Assembly: GCA_017562135.1 (NCBI GenBank)
Contig: QEYB01001189.1
Coordinates: 1-64,000, forward strand
Length of the DNA stretch: 64,000 nt
Direction: 5' to 3'
DNA from: Dipylidium caninum
Taxonomy: Eukaryota > Platyhelminthes > Cestoda > Cyclophyllidea > Dipylidiidae
A program made the translations under genes and the position numbers. Numbering within the stretch: the first letter of the stretch is position 1; every line of letters starts with the position of its first letter. Of this stretch, positions 1 through 12,441 are shown piece after piece. The notes beneath the pieces are model-generated. The model was not told the origin of the DNA. It saw only the letters and a program-made list of their open reading frames with translations, and ran no database searches.

Positions 1-1021
1 ATTTCGTTGGCAACTGACAACCCAAACCCCATGTTACCAACAATGTTCAGTAGCATTGCCCGATACTGCAAAGAACTTGCTCACTAGAGAGAAATTACCT
101 GAATATCGCTCCTCTTGCAATTGCTGATCCAGCCTAAAGAAAGTGCCCCTCGCCAAAAATGTGATAGGCAGGAAAAGGAACCGCTCTCCCACTCACCACC
201 ACTGAGGGATTGCGGCTACGTCTAACGTCCAGATTCTTGCGGTGCCTTCAAGCAATGAACACACTTACCATCACATACATTCGGAGATACCTGCAAGTCG
301 CCTCAATGTTCCGGATTCACGCAACAGGAGAAGAGGAGCCTCACGCTTCCAGTCGTCCTGCCCGTCACCGCGCCAGCACTTGTACAATATGCAGTAAGGA
401 GTTGCAAATCCTGAAGCAGGTCTGATCGTATTCGCTGTCCAACATTAACAAAGGATGCTTGAACAGTCTACCAGATCAAAGGTCTTTTGAAAAAATGCCA
501 CCTCGATGTAAATTTTGCCCTCCTTATATTGGACAACTACTGGAATCAAACCTTCCAAAGGCGTCCCAAATGTTTGCCAAATGCCTTTTCAAGAAATTGA
601 GAAAAGAACTTGACATTACTCGCTGACATTGCCAATGAGAGTGAGGACGTCGCAAGTCCTAATGGGCAGAAGAGAGGTGGGGAGGGCGGAACAGTGGGGC
701 AGGGAGGAACTAGAGGGAGGTAGCTCCTCTTCCTCTGCCTAGGGGGGGGTGGAAGGGATGAGAAGTCCTGCTTGGCCCAACAAGCTGCCCTGTGGCGGCC
801 AGAGTAGAGGAGAGGTAGAAATGTCTGCGCGCCGTTAAAGGCAGGTGGAAGCTGACATCAAAACTGCGTTCCCATGTGGCGATTTGTAATTGTTGGATTT
901 CAAATGAGTACTTGGATAAAGGGCACATGCCCGACTAATCCTGATTTGGGCATATTTGTCCAGAGAGATTATGAAAATGCAGACCGAAACATCTCGATTT
1001 TTCCGATCGACAAGCGAATGG
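1..1021. other. left-edge region, no gene supported
   Basis: I see no convincing gene here. The longest open frames are about 70 codons on either strand and resemble nothing I know. On the minus strand a 38-codon open stretch near 300-420 follows a CAG, so a small exon cannot be excluded. If the membrane-protein gene at 1022-2217 does not end at the proposed stop, its continuation would lie here. Confidence 0.4.
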
Positions 1022-2217
1022 TCAAAGCACCGACGAAGATACTTTCAGTGTAGGCTGACAATGAAACCGATTCGAATGTTTCATTGTCCTGACGCTAACA
1101 CCCTTTTCAGCGAATGAAATGCCCTCCAGTGAACGTGTTTGCCACGAGAGACGTCGTCGTCGGTCGTCCCCGCTGCCAACTGGTCGCGGACACATTCCGC
1201 GTGTTAGTGTGGCAGCGACGGCGTATCTGTCGTCGTGGCCGAAGTGAAGGGGACTCCTACGGTGGCAGCCTTTGGTGGCAAATGAGGAGTGTCAGCTTGG
1301 TGAAGTACAGAACGGAAAGGGAAAAATCTTACCCTTCGCTGGAGGCCCTCGAGAATGAAGTGGCCTCGGATTCGTTCGACTCTTCGGCTTCACTGATGAA
1401 GCCGCGAATCTCATGCAGAGCCGCGGGCATATAACTGAATGAGTATCGATGAGAAGGGGGAGAAGGACAACTTACATCTTCCCAGGTTATAGAGCGTTAG
1501 ACCTGTAGATAACATGAATGAAGAAGGCGAGTGCGTTGAGCATTGTAAACTGGAGAAAGAAAGAAATGATAAGGAGGACGTGACAAGGGAGGAGAAGAAA
1601 AGGGGCGTTATACAGGCTCAACAGGCGTGATTAATCATAGCCACAGAATGCTGATCTCCCATACCGTCAAAGCTCTTTGTGCGCTGACGGTAACGTTTGA
1701 CAATTGTGTTGCAACTTAGGAGACATCGTTTCAAGGCGTGACGAAGGACTGCAAATAGTCTCAACTACTGGCGAAATCGCGAGCAGTGGGTGAATCGTGG
1801 AAGAGCTCACGAAAGTCGCCGACCCTGAGGTGTATGGCGGGGAGAGTGCTCTCATCCCTATGACTTTTTTCGCCAGTAATGTAAGAGATCACTGTTGCAC
1901 AAGTGAAGACTCATTTACTGTCGTCTGTGCCCTTTAGACGGCTCGGATGTTAAAACGACATAACTGCTTCGTGTGACAGTTAACTGCAATCGTTTCCTTG
2001 CGTCACAACCAATCCGGAGGCCTGTTCCACGTACCACTCGAAGGAGACAGGGGGTCAGGAGGAATGACGCTAACGCAGCCGACGAAGCTGACGACGATGG
2101 TGACGCCGCCGAAGGTCATCAGAAACGATGGGAGGACACGTTGGGTGCGGATGCAGTTGACCCTGCAGCTCTCGAAATAGTTGTACAGGCCAATACCAAA
2201 CACGCCAGACCGAGGAG
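1022..2217 (-). CDS. probable multi-exon membrane protein gene, family not identified (fragmentary model)
   Basis: This is a set of minus-strand exons, not a finished gene. The exon entering at 2217 after a CAG acceptor has an open frame with almost every third codon position C or G. It encodes a hydrophobic segment containing LMTFGGVTIVVSFVGC, which resembles the second membrane helix of tetraspanins, though this is only a resemblance. Further down are 1503-1549 (FTMLNALAFFIHVIY, hydrophobic), 1333-1434 (a hydrophilic tail rich in Glu and Ser) and 1022-1256 (a basic Arg-rich tail ending in TGA). The junctions 1503/1434 and 1333/1256 are in phase, with GT and AG ends. A further acidic piece may lie near 1744-1826. 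The link between the 2217 exon and the later ones, and the 5' start, were not resolved. Codon bias and phase support coding; the function is unknown. Confidence 0.35.
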
Positions 2218-3312
2218 CTGCAATGGGAAAGCGAACCATAAAACTTGTATAAGCGCACACAAGTGATAGTTTTGGGCAGGTGTTAGATTTAAGGCGAGTA
2301 GTTTTTGAAATTAACCTGCCGGCATAGGAAGTCTATTTAAAAGGCTTCGTGTGTGAATTTAAGGAAGTCTAAGGAAACCAGGAAACCCTTCGAATGGAAG
2401 ACAAACGAAGAGAAAAGACATTCCTCCTAGCGGGGGGAAACGTAACCGTCTCGTAAACGCCTCCCGCTGTCCGTTTACAGCTTCACAAATATACATGATG
2501 TGGATTTTTCATTTTAATTCTCAACTTATTGACTTATATACGACAAATGTGCTCAGCAGAAGTTGAGTAGGCAAACACGGCGTGGAAAGAGGCCATGCCG
2601 TCCTGAAAAGCAGACATCTCAGAAGTCGATGACCCGCAGCTTCAAGATGGCGGTGTGGAAGCTTCGTTTAGGCTTCCGCTGCCGCCTATCCACTTCGCCA
2701 CATCCCTTAGCACTCCGTGAGAGACGAGATTTAGCTTGTGTTATGCGAAGTGAGGTAGCTTAATGGCCTACGAACCTTCGGTCACGTAAATGTAAGCCAG
2801 TAATTTGGACGACGAGGCAATCCGTGCCAAGAACTGTCTGAAAAATACCATTCTAATTTCATGGAGAGGTGTGGGAGCGAAGGATGAAGTGTGTAAATTA
2901 GATGAAAGCGATGGGGGAAAGAGGAGGAAGGTAGGATTGAAAACTATGAAACGGCCGCCTATGTTTAGGTTATGTTCTTCGTCTTCATCTCCATTTCTCT
3001 TTCGAGTCAAAACTGAACCACAGCGTAGCTCACAAGCTTTGAAGAAACATTAATGAACTTTCGGAGATGGTTCCAACTAATGAAAACTAAGTGCTCAACG
3101 TTGTTTCCAATCAATTTCTCTCGGGCCGACTGTGGAATCCGATCCACACTCAGCTATTCGTGTGCGCTAAAAATCTGTCTACAATAAATAGAGTGAAAAA
3201 AACATGTTGGACTCATGCGGATTGACCCAAGTGTAGCTGGTCAGTGGGAGACCGAGTAGCAGGTCCACTTCGCCCTCGCATACACAGCTGCAGCCGTTTT
3301 TACAATGATGAT

Positions 3313-3373
3313 GACAATGGGAAAGGAGAAAAGCTCGTGGATGGACAAGAAGACGGCCGAAATTTCATCAAAA
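3313..3373. repeat. direct repeat, copy 1 (partner 3805-3881)
   Basis: About 60 bp starting gacaatgggaaaggag is repeated half a kilobase downstream with a 2-base gap and a few substitutions. Weaker similarity extends upstream of both copies through a shared run ending in tttttaca. Neither copy sits in a supported gene. Confidence 0.75.
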
Positions 3374-3804
3374 GCGCACATTATGGTGATTATCATAAAC
3401 TTAAATCCCAGTAAGAACACTTGCCTGGAGAGTACAACGCCAACCGAATCATTTATTATGGCTGATAGAAGAACACTCTGTCGCAAAGCAAAATACTCAC
3501 TTGAAAACTTTTGAAATGGACGCCTGGGTTTTGTCTGTCTTAAGCTGCGATTGGGGAAGATGCATTGTAACGTGAGCCCGATATTTTCCCATAAATTTTA
3601 AAGGTCTTCTCCATACTCCTTTCGCAATTCGTTTTTCCTCTTTGCGTTCAGTAAATAAGAAAAAGAGTGGGACCACTGACACAAGTGCAAACGATCAAGC
3701 GACCGCAGGAGCAAGTGCCCACCTTCATCGCTCCCTTCGCAATAAACGATTGCTGCCACTTTTTACAGAGAATCACCACCTCTGATGAAAAGTGGATTTT
3801 GTCT

Positions 3805-3881
3805 GACAATGGGAAAGGAGAAGCTCGTGGGTGGACAAGAAGACGGCTCCCGGACACATTCATAAGCCAAAATTTCATTAA
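3805..3881. repeat. direct repeat, copy 2, with a 19-base insertion
   Basis: This matches 3313-3373 but carries 19 extra bases (tcccggacacattcataag) before the shared aaatttcat end. The unequal structure suggests an old duplication or two copies of a short dispersed element. Confidence 0.75.
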
Positions 3882-4354
3882 AAAAAACAAATTAACGTAA
3901 GTAAATGGTGGAATGCTGATCGTCCATCATTCCTTCTTCCTTCCTTGCCACCGACCGCCAGGCGAAAGTGTAACAGCGGCGGAAGTCCCATGGCCGTCAA
4001 ATTGATGCCATGGAGGAGAAAGTTAGGAAGGAAAGGAAAAAGAAAGGGAGAAAAGAACAACCAGCGCTGCTCAGTAGACACGGCGCAACACTACTGCGTG
4101 ACGGTGGCGCTGAACAACCAGCACATCAGGTCCCATGTACTCTTGATAAACTAAGTCACTTCTCCACAATACGAAATTTCACCACCTCTTCCCTATTCCC
4201 CCTGTCACTTTTTGCCCCATACGAATTACTTTTAGGCCAAATTTGTACTCTAGAAGATCTTGAGTCGCGTGTTAACTCTAAATACAAAAGTTGGTTTTTC
4301 CGAAAGGCAAAAAATGACCTTCCCAACTCGCAGCAGAAAACCCGTGGAACCCGC

Positions 4355-4435
4355 TGAAAATTGTTTCCAATTGAATATGACAAATAATGTGAAAACCTGC
4401 GCTTTTGTTTTCTACCCATATTCGACACCCGTGTC
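4355..4435 (+). repeat. short dispersed repeat, copy 1
   Basis: This segment (a TTTCCA-TTGAAT block, then AATA-TGTG, then TGCGC-TTTT and TTTTCTAC) aligns with 4885-4965 on the same strand and with 13575-13660 on the opposite strand. Three diverged copies within 10 kb point to a small dispersed element. Its full boundaries cannot be set from three copies. Confidence 0.55.
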
Positions 4436-4884
4436 GTAGCTGCCACCGCACGTAGTAAATATTTGTGGAACAAAGTAACCCACAGGTGACGCAGCACGAC
4501 TGCGCATTTTATTGCCAGTTGAGCTCACAACGGAGTAGAATGGTGGATTAGCCAGCAGACGAGGTTTAATGAGCACCACCATCTTCCGACATTGCGTCAC
4601 ACACGTCTGTGCTCTCCTCCACGGTGCATTCAATTGATTTCGTTCACGGCTCGATTCCACTGCTGGACGAGGACCGCACAAGTTTATCCACATGTCCCAC
4701 ATTCGGCCCCTCTTTCACCGACCAGTTATTGCATTTTTCACATTTATGACTTTTTTGTAACGGAAAAACTTGCAATAACCAAGGTGCTATTATAAAGGAC
4801 TTTGAACGATTTTTTAATTCTAAAATACCGACTTCATCAGGAAGTCATGTATGACTTGCACAATTGCCGCAAGAAGGTCTCAGG

Positions 4885-4965
4885 CGTCAATGGAAATTAT
4901 TTCCATTTGAATGCAATAAATATTGTGGAAAATTGCGCCTTTTTTATTTTCTACTTATACTGGAC
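4885..4965 (+). repeat. short dispersed repeat, copy 2
   Basis: This is the better-preserved direct copy, sharing the run aaaattgcgcctttt and the following TTTTCTACT-ATAC with the inverted copy at 13575-13660. Confidence 0.6.
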
Positions 4966-6070
4966 TAAACGCCCCTTTTACAGTTTCCCACCTAACATAT
5001 TTTTTAATTGGCGGCCCTCCGTTTGACCACCTCAGTTACACGTCCAACCGGCACGGAGACGAGCAGTGACTTCTTGCGCGTCAACTGGGCACTTCCGCCA
5101 CCGCACTCATTCGTGGCAGCTGCAGTCAACATGGCGGGCTTCGGGGCGCGGAGTCGTGGATGGTGCACTTCTTGTCCTCTCACCGTCGCCAGCTGCCGAA
5201 CGTTCGCACGGCGGCTGCTGACAACGGTGTGAACACGCTGACCGTAAACTATCCGCACCACCAGCAGGAGCTGTGGCGAGAGCAGAAACTCAACTCTCAG
5301 GCCAGAGGACATTAACGAACGGGGTCACTGCAATCTTTGCCGGTGTTGCAGCCTTTTTTTTTCACGTGGAGTCACGCGAGGGGACCGGCAACCGCAGCTA
5401 CGATGCACCATCGTCCCGTGGCACAAAAGGGCGGTTAAGTAGTCACCATTAAGATTGAGAGAAGTCTGAAATGTATATGTTGATGTCACTCGAACATCAT
5501 GGGACAGCCTCTGCCTCCAAGAAGGACCACAAACCGCACACAGGAAGGGGAGGAGGAGGGAAGCTGGAGAGCAGTACGCCTTGTCGAAATGGCCAACTGT
5601 GTTGTGCGGGACTTGAGGGAGGAAACTCAGTTGCATTTTGTACCAGCCTTTAGTCTTATGCTCCCAACATCTGGTTTCAGGTAAAGTTGAATAGCGGAGG
5701 TTCCGGCATGGCAACTGGCCCTTGAAGAAGGGCCGAACCAACCGCAGACTGGGTGGAGCGGAAGAGTTCACATGTAATGAAATGTTGCGTTTAGAACTCC
5801 AATGGGGCGGATTTCGGGCCAGACAAACAATCGAAGCAACAGGTTCCGTGCATCTCCCGCACATTAAACCTTGTCTGTTGGACTTTCTCAGGCATGAACG
5901 ACTTTTTTTCTTGGCAACAGTTCCTTCCCAAAGAGGTGTGCCTCATATTGGCTGTGGAAGAAGAAACATTCTCTGCATGGCATATTTGTAGTGACGCTGG
6001 AGACCAAGCTCCTGAATTTCATCACGTTGGCAAACTACAATGTTGAGTTCTTCTTTTTTGTCTAAACACG

Positions 6071-6090
6071 CAACCAACCAACCAACCAAC
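6071..6090. repeat. CAAC tetranucleotide repeat
   Basis: Five tandem CAAC units in non-coding sequence. Confidence 0.9.
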
Positions 6091-8547
6091 AGAAGAACGG
6101 AGTTGTTATACTGAGAATGCTCAGACTGCGACGGATTGTGAGCGTTCACCATCCGCGATGGAACGGTTTGTGTTTTCTCTAGGAATAATGGGTGGATTGC
6201 GTGAAAAAAACCTCTCTGTTTGTTTACAGGAATGGCCGACTGAATGATGGAATGAATGGCCTATGGGATGGTATTCGTGATTTGGCACTGGCAGCCTCGA
6301 TGGCATTCAAAAATCCCCACTTCCATTTTGACATGCACGTGACCGTCACAGAAACTTCTGCCACTCGTCCAGTCGACTACTCTGCCACAGTCGCGTGGCT
6401 CCGTTGTCTCTGCTGTGAAAAGTCTGCCTCCGAGGTCGTTCCCACTTGCGGTAGGGGAATGAAACACGCCTCCTCATTACCGCCTGTCCTTATGAGTCCA
6501 CATGTCATTTGTCGCCTATCCGTGCAATCCACCACCTCGCGGCCAGGCCGGAAAAAGGGGCGTGTGGGCGAGGAGGAGAAACGCACGAAGGAGCCTCACG
6601 TGAGTTGGAAGGCCATTAAGCACGTGGAATTTCAAACTACCACACGGAAAAACCCTTCTCTCTGGGCACAGACACGATCAAGAGCTCCCATTCAGCACTG
6701 GCGGAGTGGAAGGAAGCTGCCGTGCAGAACCAATCGCTTTATCCATTGCGGCTGATGAAAATGAAAAGGTTTTTCTCTTTCTACCGAACGAACAAGCGTA
6801 TGAATACCTCAAAGTTCTTGATGGCCTGCGTGGAAGTGCGTTACGGAGTTCTTCGTCGATGGACTCGCTGCGAGCGGAGCGGTGGAAGTTGGTGGCACCT
6901 CCCGAGACCCACACTTCCCCTATCAGCTCAATGAACACCCGCAGACACTCCTTGTCGCCTGTCTCCTCACCTCCTGCTCGCAGATTTGACTTTGTCACAG
7001 ATTATATGAGGCCTGCTATTCTTGCCTTTCCCATACTCACTTTTCCATGGGATTGTCTGATAGTCTCAATTGTTACTCCGTCGTCACATATATGTGACGT
7101 GTTTGTCTCGCTGGCACCACAATCTGGTTGTTCGAAATCTGCAAGTTGGATGATGGATATTCACGGTTTGGGGTTGGTCAAATGACGAAATCGCTCAACT
7201 GTACCATCTAGGCCGCAGAGCGGCAGCTACGAATTCAGTCCCGATGACTGCGTCGCGTCATGGGAATCGAGCAGCTTACGCGACCTCACCATCTTTCGTG
7301 ATGTGGTGCAATGCTAAATGCTCAAATAAACGTGAATGCAGTCACTCTCCAAGGTTCGTTAGGATAGATGACAACGTGGTACAGCGGCGCACTTGACTGC
7401 CATCCACCTCTGGATGTCAGACCGCGAAATGACCGATTGGCAGGTCGGACGAATATCGCGATGAGGAATAGGGGGAAGTAAAAATTGCAACGAGAAACGG
7501 TGTAATTTGGTCGCGGGTCAAAAAGGCAACTCAGTGAGATTAAAGATTGCACAGCTGCGCTTGCAGCGGCCATCAATCACTCTTTGTCGTAAATTAACAT
7601 ACATGGGCCTAGTCAGGTGACTGGTTCGGACCTCGTCTTATTCAAGGAAGAGGACAAGCCTCGACAAGACTATTGACCTGACCGCATGACAACGAAGAAC
7701 GTAGGATGGAGTTCAGCAATTAAAATGGATGTGCCAGCAAGGGAAGCAAAAGGGGAAGTCAATTAATAGAGCAAGGGCTGGAGTGAGAGAGAGGAGACTT
7801 TCAATAACATCAATTCCTTGCAATCGATGTCAGCGGAGATTCCATTGTGGAGCAAAGATTCCTTCGTTTGTAACTATCAAATCATCTAAAACTTATTTGA
7901 GGCGTATTCACAAGTCTGTGAGTTGGCAGCATGACAACTTCGCAACTTTCTAATTCAGTCATTTGATGTGTAGAACAACGAAGTCTACAAGAAAGTAGTT
8001 GGTCGACGTACACGAAGAAAGGTTAGTGGTAAACTCGTAATCGATCAAAAATGAATTATGCAGGGGAAAGACATTTTTTATCTAATAAGAAGAGAGTCGT
8101 TTGACCGTGGGGAATGCAAAACAAGCTAAAGGCTAGGGACTTACGAAGGCTACCGCGGTGAAGAGAAGGACGAGGAGACGCCAGAAGCGTGGCTTGGTGG
8201 AGAGACACATGCCCGTCTTCTAGGTCGGATAGCCCCGTCGGGGCATCATGTTACCGCGAGAGGCACGTGAAGTGTGCTGATGCATGCATGTGTGCACACA
8301 AGTTCACCACGGACCCACGCAAGCGCTCATACATGCACGCACGCGTGCTCCGTTCTGATTGGCTAAGAGCCTGGCTTCGGTGACCTTGGTGTGCATGGTG
8401 CGCGCTCGATTTACTCTCGTAATGTCTGCCTGCCGCCCCATGCTTCGCCACACCCACCACACCCACCCCACCACGCGCAACATCCGCCACCCAGTCATTC
8501 GGTGAATTTTACACCTGACCAGTTGACTTATCATTTACCGCAACTAA

Positions 8548-8550
<3 letters not shown>

Positions 8551-8582
<32 letters not shown>

Positions 8583-8605
8583 GTTTGTGCGTGTGTGTGT
8601 GTGAA
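8551..8605. repeat. GT dinucleotide microsatellite
   Basis: About fifteen uninterrupted TG units, then a short interruption and a second GT run. The open frames crossing it on both strands (His-Thr or Cys-Val runs) are products of the repeat, not genes. Confidence 0.95.
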
Positions 8606-11600
8606 GGCCCTCGATATTTAAATGCACGTTGTAAATAACGAGGCGAGGCAAGAAAAGAGCGTGTTTTCTGTCTTAGCGTTTGGCATGCTCCGTTAGGTTT
8701 TTCGTTCACCCACGTATGTTTGGGGCCACTGCGACAATTAAAAGCGGAACAGATTTCGACATCTGCCAAGAAGATTCCCTCTCCCAATTTCCCACTTAAC
8801 TCCACTTCTTCGCTATTCTCGTTCGTGATGAAGGTCATCCGTAGAGTGTTGAGGCCGCAACCGAAAAATAGGGAAATGTGGAGATTCCCACTTTATTCGA
8901 GCTCTCCAATTAATCTTAATTTTTGTGTCACTGGGAGTATCCTTTTTTGAACTCAACTCTTGAAGTGACTGTGGACTCGGGCTACGGAGCAACTGGCATG
9001 TTGCTACTCGTTTGGAAGCGCTTTTCGCGTTGATATTGAACATACGAGCAGGTGACACAGAGTGCCGTTTTCTCACTACGACGCCATTCTGAGCACTCAA
9101 CTCTCACTCGAGTGTTTCCTTGAGGATACTCCTCCAGTCCACTTTCACCTGCACTCGTTAGACGCAGATCTTTCAGCAGTGCCAACTACATGTTCTCGTG
9201 GCGACTAACCTGTTGCCGCCTTCTCATGCCTTCAACACCCAAACTGCTCCTTATGGCTTCGACAGTGGACAAAAGCAAACGAAAAGTTGCGGTTCCTTTT
9301 AGGCTCCTCACACAAGTGTACTCGTCCTCAGACCACTAAACATTTCACGCCTCTCTTCACCTCATTGTGGTCCAATTTTCTCAAGTCCCCTGTAGCACTC
9401 GACTCAGGAAAGCATGTCACGGAAATGCGATGCAGACAGCGCATGCGTTGATTCATCAGTGATGCGACAGTCTCCAAATGCAATGAACGCAGACAAAAAG
9501 TCGAGGAATTCCAAGTCTTTTAGACATGAGGCCTTCGCTTCAGGTCACACCAAGACGACGATAATGAGTGCGGGGCCCAGGACTTTCTCTCGTCTGAGCC
9601 TTGGCCAACACCTCGAGGAGTGTGATTCTTTGAACACGTCAACGGAGCGAAGGCCGCGCGCTGCTCTCTTCTGATGCCCCTGCGGCCAACTCGGAGACGC
9701 CTGTCTCGAAGACCTCTTCGAATTCTGAAATGCAAGGCGGCATTTGAGACTTCCGCCACCGTCCACAGCCTAATCGTCCTCGTCCACGTACTCGCATTTA
9801 ATGATTCCTTATTCTTCTCAATCGTTGCAAGACGCGACGGACAGCGGCGATGCAGAAATGGACCGGAGGCTTATGTGAGGGTCACCGAGGAATGAAACCC
9901 ACTTAGAGCAGCCAGTAAGTTTAATTTGCACGGGGTTTGATGGAGTAAAGCTTCTTCTCCACTCCTTTCTTCTTATTCTCACATACTGTTTCTTCAGTTG
10001 CCAAAGAGGAGATTAACTGTCATGTGAAGTCACTCCGCAGTTCCCCCTTCACTCTTCACATCGGACTTGTAATTGTTGTGATGTGGTGGCGAAGATTTAG
10101 CAGACTCGTGGAATGCCAATCTCCCATTCAAATCATCCTGACTGCCGACGGGGTGAACGTCGAAATGTCTGAATGACCGCCTCCTGTTGAAGCAGTGTGT
10201 GTCCGTACTTTTGTGACCGCAAATAAGCAAACCATCTGACCGAAAAGCGACAGTATCAGGAAAGATTTGTTTGAAGGAAATTCTTACTCACGAAAATGCC
10301 TAATCCAATTTGCATATTTATTTTAAAGTCGCGGTGACCACAACTGCGCACGTATTTGCATATAGCCATTTCTACTCACAAACATTTCAATAGCATTTGT
10401 ACGCCTTTGAAAATGGCGATGGAGCGTTCAGTGAAGATAAGGGCTGCCCTTTACACGAGCAACGGTGCAACACCTCATTGGCCACGCAGGATTCTGTGCC
10501 GCGATTGGACATGAAACATCTGGTGCCACGCGGATTAGCGTTGGAAGAACTTCTGTTCCAATTTTCCGGACAGTCAAATGACTGCGATCGTCTTCGTATT
10601 TGTGTGCAACTGAAATCTCTAACATCCACGTAGATAGATGAAGGGCGGTGTGTAAACACAAACCCTCTCAGTCCGTGTGTAAGTGAGCGCGCGTGTGTGT
10701 GCGTGCTGTGCATGCAAGGTAATAAGATCAAATTTGGAAAAGTACCGCGGTCATTTTGCACTGATGGTCAACGAGTTTCACCTGTCTTGTTTATAATCTC
10801 GAGGGCAGTAGACGACTCGGTTATATCACAAGACTTGCGTAGGCGATGCCAATTAGCAAGTTTTTGCTACAAGCTAGGGTTTTACTGTGGTAAATTAGTA
10901 CGTTCGACCTTGAAAATTAAGTCAATAATTACGATTTTTAGTAAAGCCTGCTTAGGGACTGGTGCTACCATTAATTCCCAACCGAAATAATACTTTTATA
11001 GTCGCCTAAAGCCCTCTCTTTTGTTGTCAGTTGCTGACATATTAGGAATCTTTAAATCCATTACGGCCATAAACACCTCAATCTTGCGCATTTTTAAACA
11101 GATAGCATTCGTTTGGTATTACCACAAGCGCTTGTTACCTTCCACACCACAACCTTATGTAGTGTGTTCCCCGCAGTACTTTGGTTTACGACTTACGCTC
11201 TTCACGACGGCCATGGTAGCGGTTGCGGTTGTCAAGTTGACTACGTACAATTTCACGGTGTCTCCTAACTAAGGTAAACTCCTTAAACACGAAAAACTTC
11301 GAGACTGTATCACTTTACCGAGAAACCCATACCACCATTTGCAAGGGCCGCATCCTATTAACTAGCAATAAATTACGTTGTAAGTGAGGCATGCACCTTG
11401 GTTGTGTTCCATGACCCAAGTGGAATAGACCATAAGGAATGCGTACATTACTCAAATTCACTCGTGATTATCAAACACAAATAATTATCCTGTCAACTGT
11501 CAAAGATACCGTAAGGATGCCTTTCGCGTGGAACCCCAAAAAGCCTTGGAATTCAACTGAATGACCAATTGAGCTATCCTCAAAGGCGCTCTTCTAAGGG

Positions 11601-12345
11601 TTGTAATTTAGTATTCGCCCAGTCTATTCTCAGGCGAACATCCTCGACATTTCCTCACCCACCCACAAGTCTATTCCGCCTCGATTACTAACCAAATAAG
11701 GACTTAACATTTGGCGAAGCTCTCCATGGTTTACACTAGCCATCAATGGTGATACGTAAATGTAGACATTCATGGGGTGGAAGAATGGCTTTCCTTCATG
11801 TACCCCTCCAGACGCCAAAGTCCTTTGATGTGCCGAAACAAGTGGCCCAGGGAAGCATTTGATAACACCCCACACATCACTCATAAAGGGTAAGCGGCGT
11901 CGGGTCACCGCTCTGCCCCTGCTGCAGTGTTCCGGTTACCCCTCCAGCCGCCGTAAGTCATGCAATTCTGCAAGTGCTTTCATTTACGTCCAGAAGAACT
12001 GGCCGACTGAAGTGGTGGCATTGTGGTCGTTAGGTCACCTATTCCAGCCCTTTTAGCCGCTAAACTCGAGTTTTGTTGCAACAGTGGTAATCTTATTGAA
12101 TCTCGCCTATTTTGGGAGGGGAGAATATCTTGACGTCCACTTCTCATTCAGAATTTCCATGTCCCTCAGTTTCGTTACTGGTCTTGGCATCATGGTATTC
12201 GAACCATGCCTTTTATCCTGCTGAGTGAAAGCTGTTTTCCTGCACTTGGAATATATTTAAGAGTCTAGAAATTCTTCGTTCGGAACCATTCAAATACGGT
12301 TGTTATTCTGCTCAAGCGAGAGGCTAAATTTTCCCACCTCCCATC

Positions 12346-12441
12346 TTAATAAGTCACAAGGCAACATAAGAGGGTCACGAAAACTGCCACTATCTGTGTG
12401 ACAACGAGGCTGAGTTGGGTGGCGACTGGAGAGCGGCGGGG
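12346..12441 (-). CDS. possible terminal exon encoding a C-terminal membrane helix
   Basis: On the minus strand, a long pyrimidine tract ending in CTCCAG is followed by 31 in-frame codons and TAA. They encode a hydrophobic segment (LVVTQIVAVFVTLLCCLVTY) right at the end, as in tail-anchored or multi-pass proteins. The acceptor is the strongest in this region, but I found no upstream exon with matching phase, so this may be chance. Confidence 0.2.
   Translation of the reverse strand, partial: PRRSPVATQLSLVVTQIVAVFVTLLCCLVTY

Larger units (their letters stand above)
2218..12345. other. largely non-coding or undecided, relatively GC-rich region
   Basis: No gene can be supported. Open frames exist, for example 5325-5864 minus (179 codons), 6192-6755 plus (187) and 6706-7185 plus (159), but opposite strands are open at the same places and none resembles a known family. 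A minus-strand frame ending at the TAA near 5008 (ending VTEVVKRRAAN), together with an in-phase upstream piece at about 5180-5265, could be exons of a small protein; I could not confirm this. The region also carries dispersed repeat copies, a GT microsatellite and a CAAC repeat, listed separately. Confidence 0.4.

Noticed and set aside
5325..5864. 179-codon minus-strand ORF with a Cys-rich, basic C-terminus
   Set aside because: About one ORF of this length is expected by chance in a window this size. It has no recognisable domain, and the partial resemblance of the tail (SCGCRSP) to cystine-knot growth factors is too weak to name.
6192..6755. 187-codon plus-strand ORF after a pyrimidine-AG
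   Set aside because: The opposite strand is also open, codon use is mixed and the protein resembles nothing I know. It could hold an exon but is unsupported.
6706..7185. 159-codon plus-strand ORF containing KVFLFLPNEQAYEYLKVLDGL
   Set aside because: The text is protein-like at first, but the minus strand over the same bases is equally open and no partner exon or family was found.
8391..8838. ORFs across the GT microsatellite
   Set aside because: They are repeat translations (alternating Cys-Val or Thr-His) and not genes.
10387..10761. Overlapping ORFs on both strands
   Set aside because: Both frames look equally plausible and neither starts with a supported ATG or matches a family; treated as chance.
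12186..12210. Hairpin with a GGTTCGAA-like loop, considered as a tRNA T-arm
   Set aside because: No matching acceptor stem, anticodon arm or A box was found upstream on either strand; it is only a short inverted repeat.
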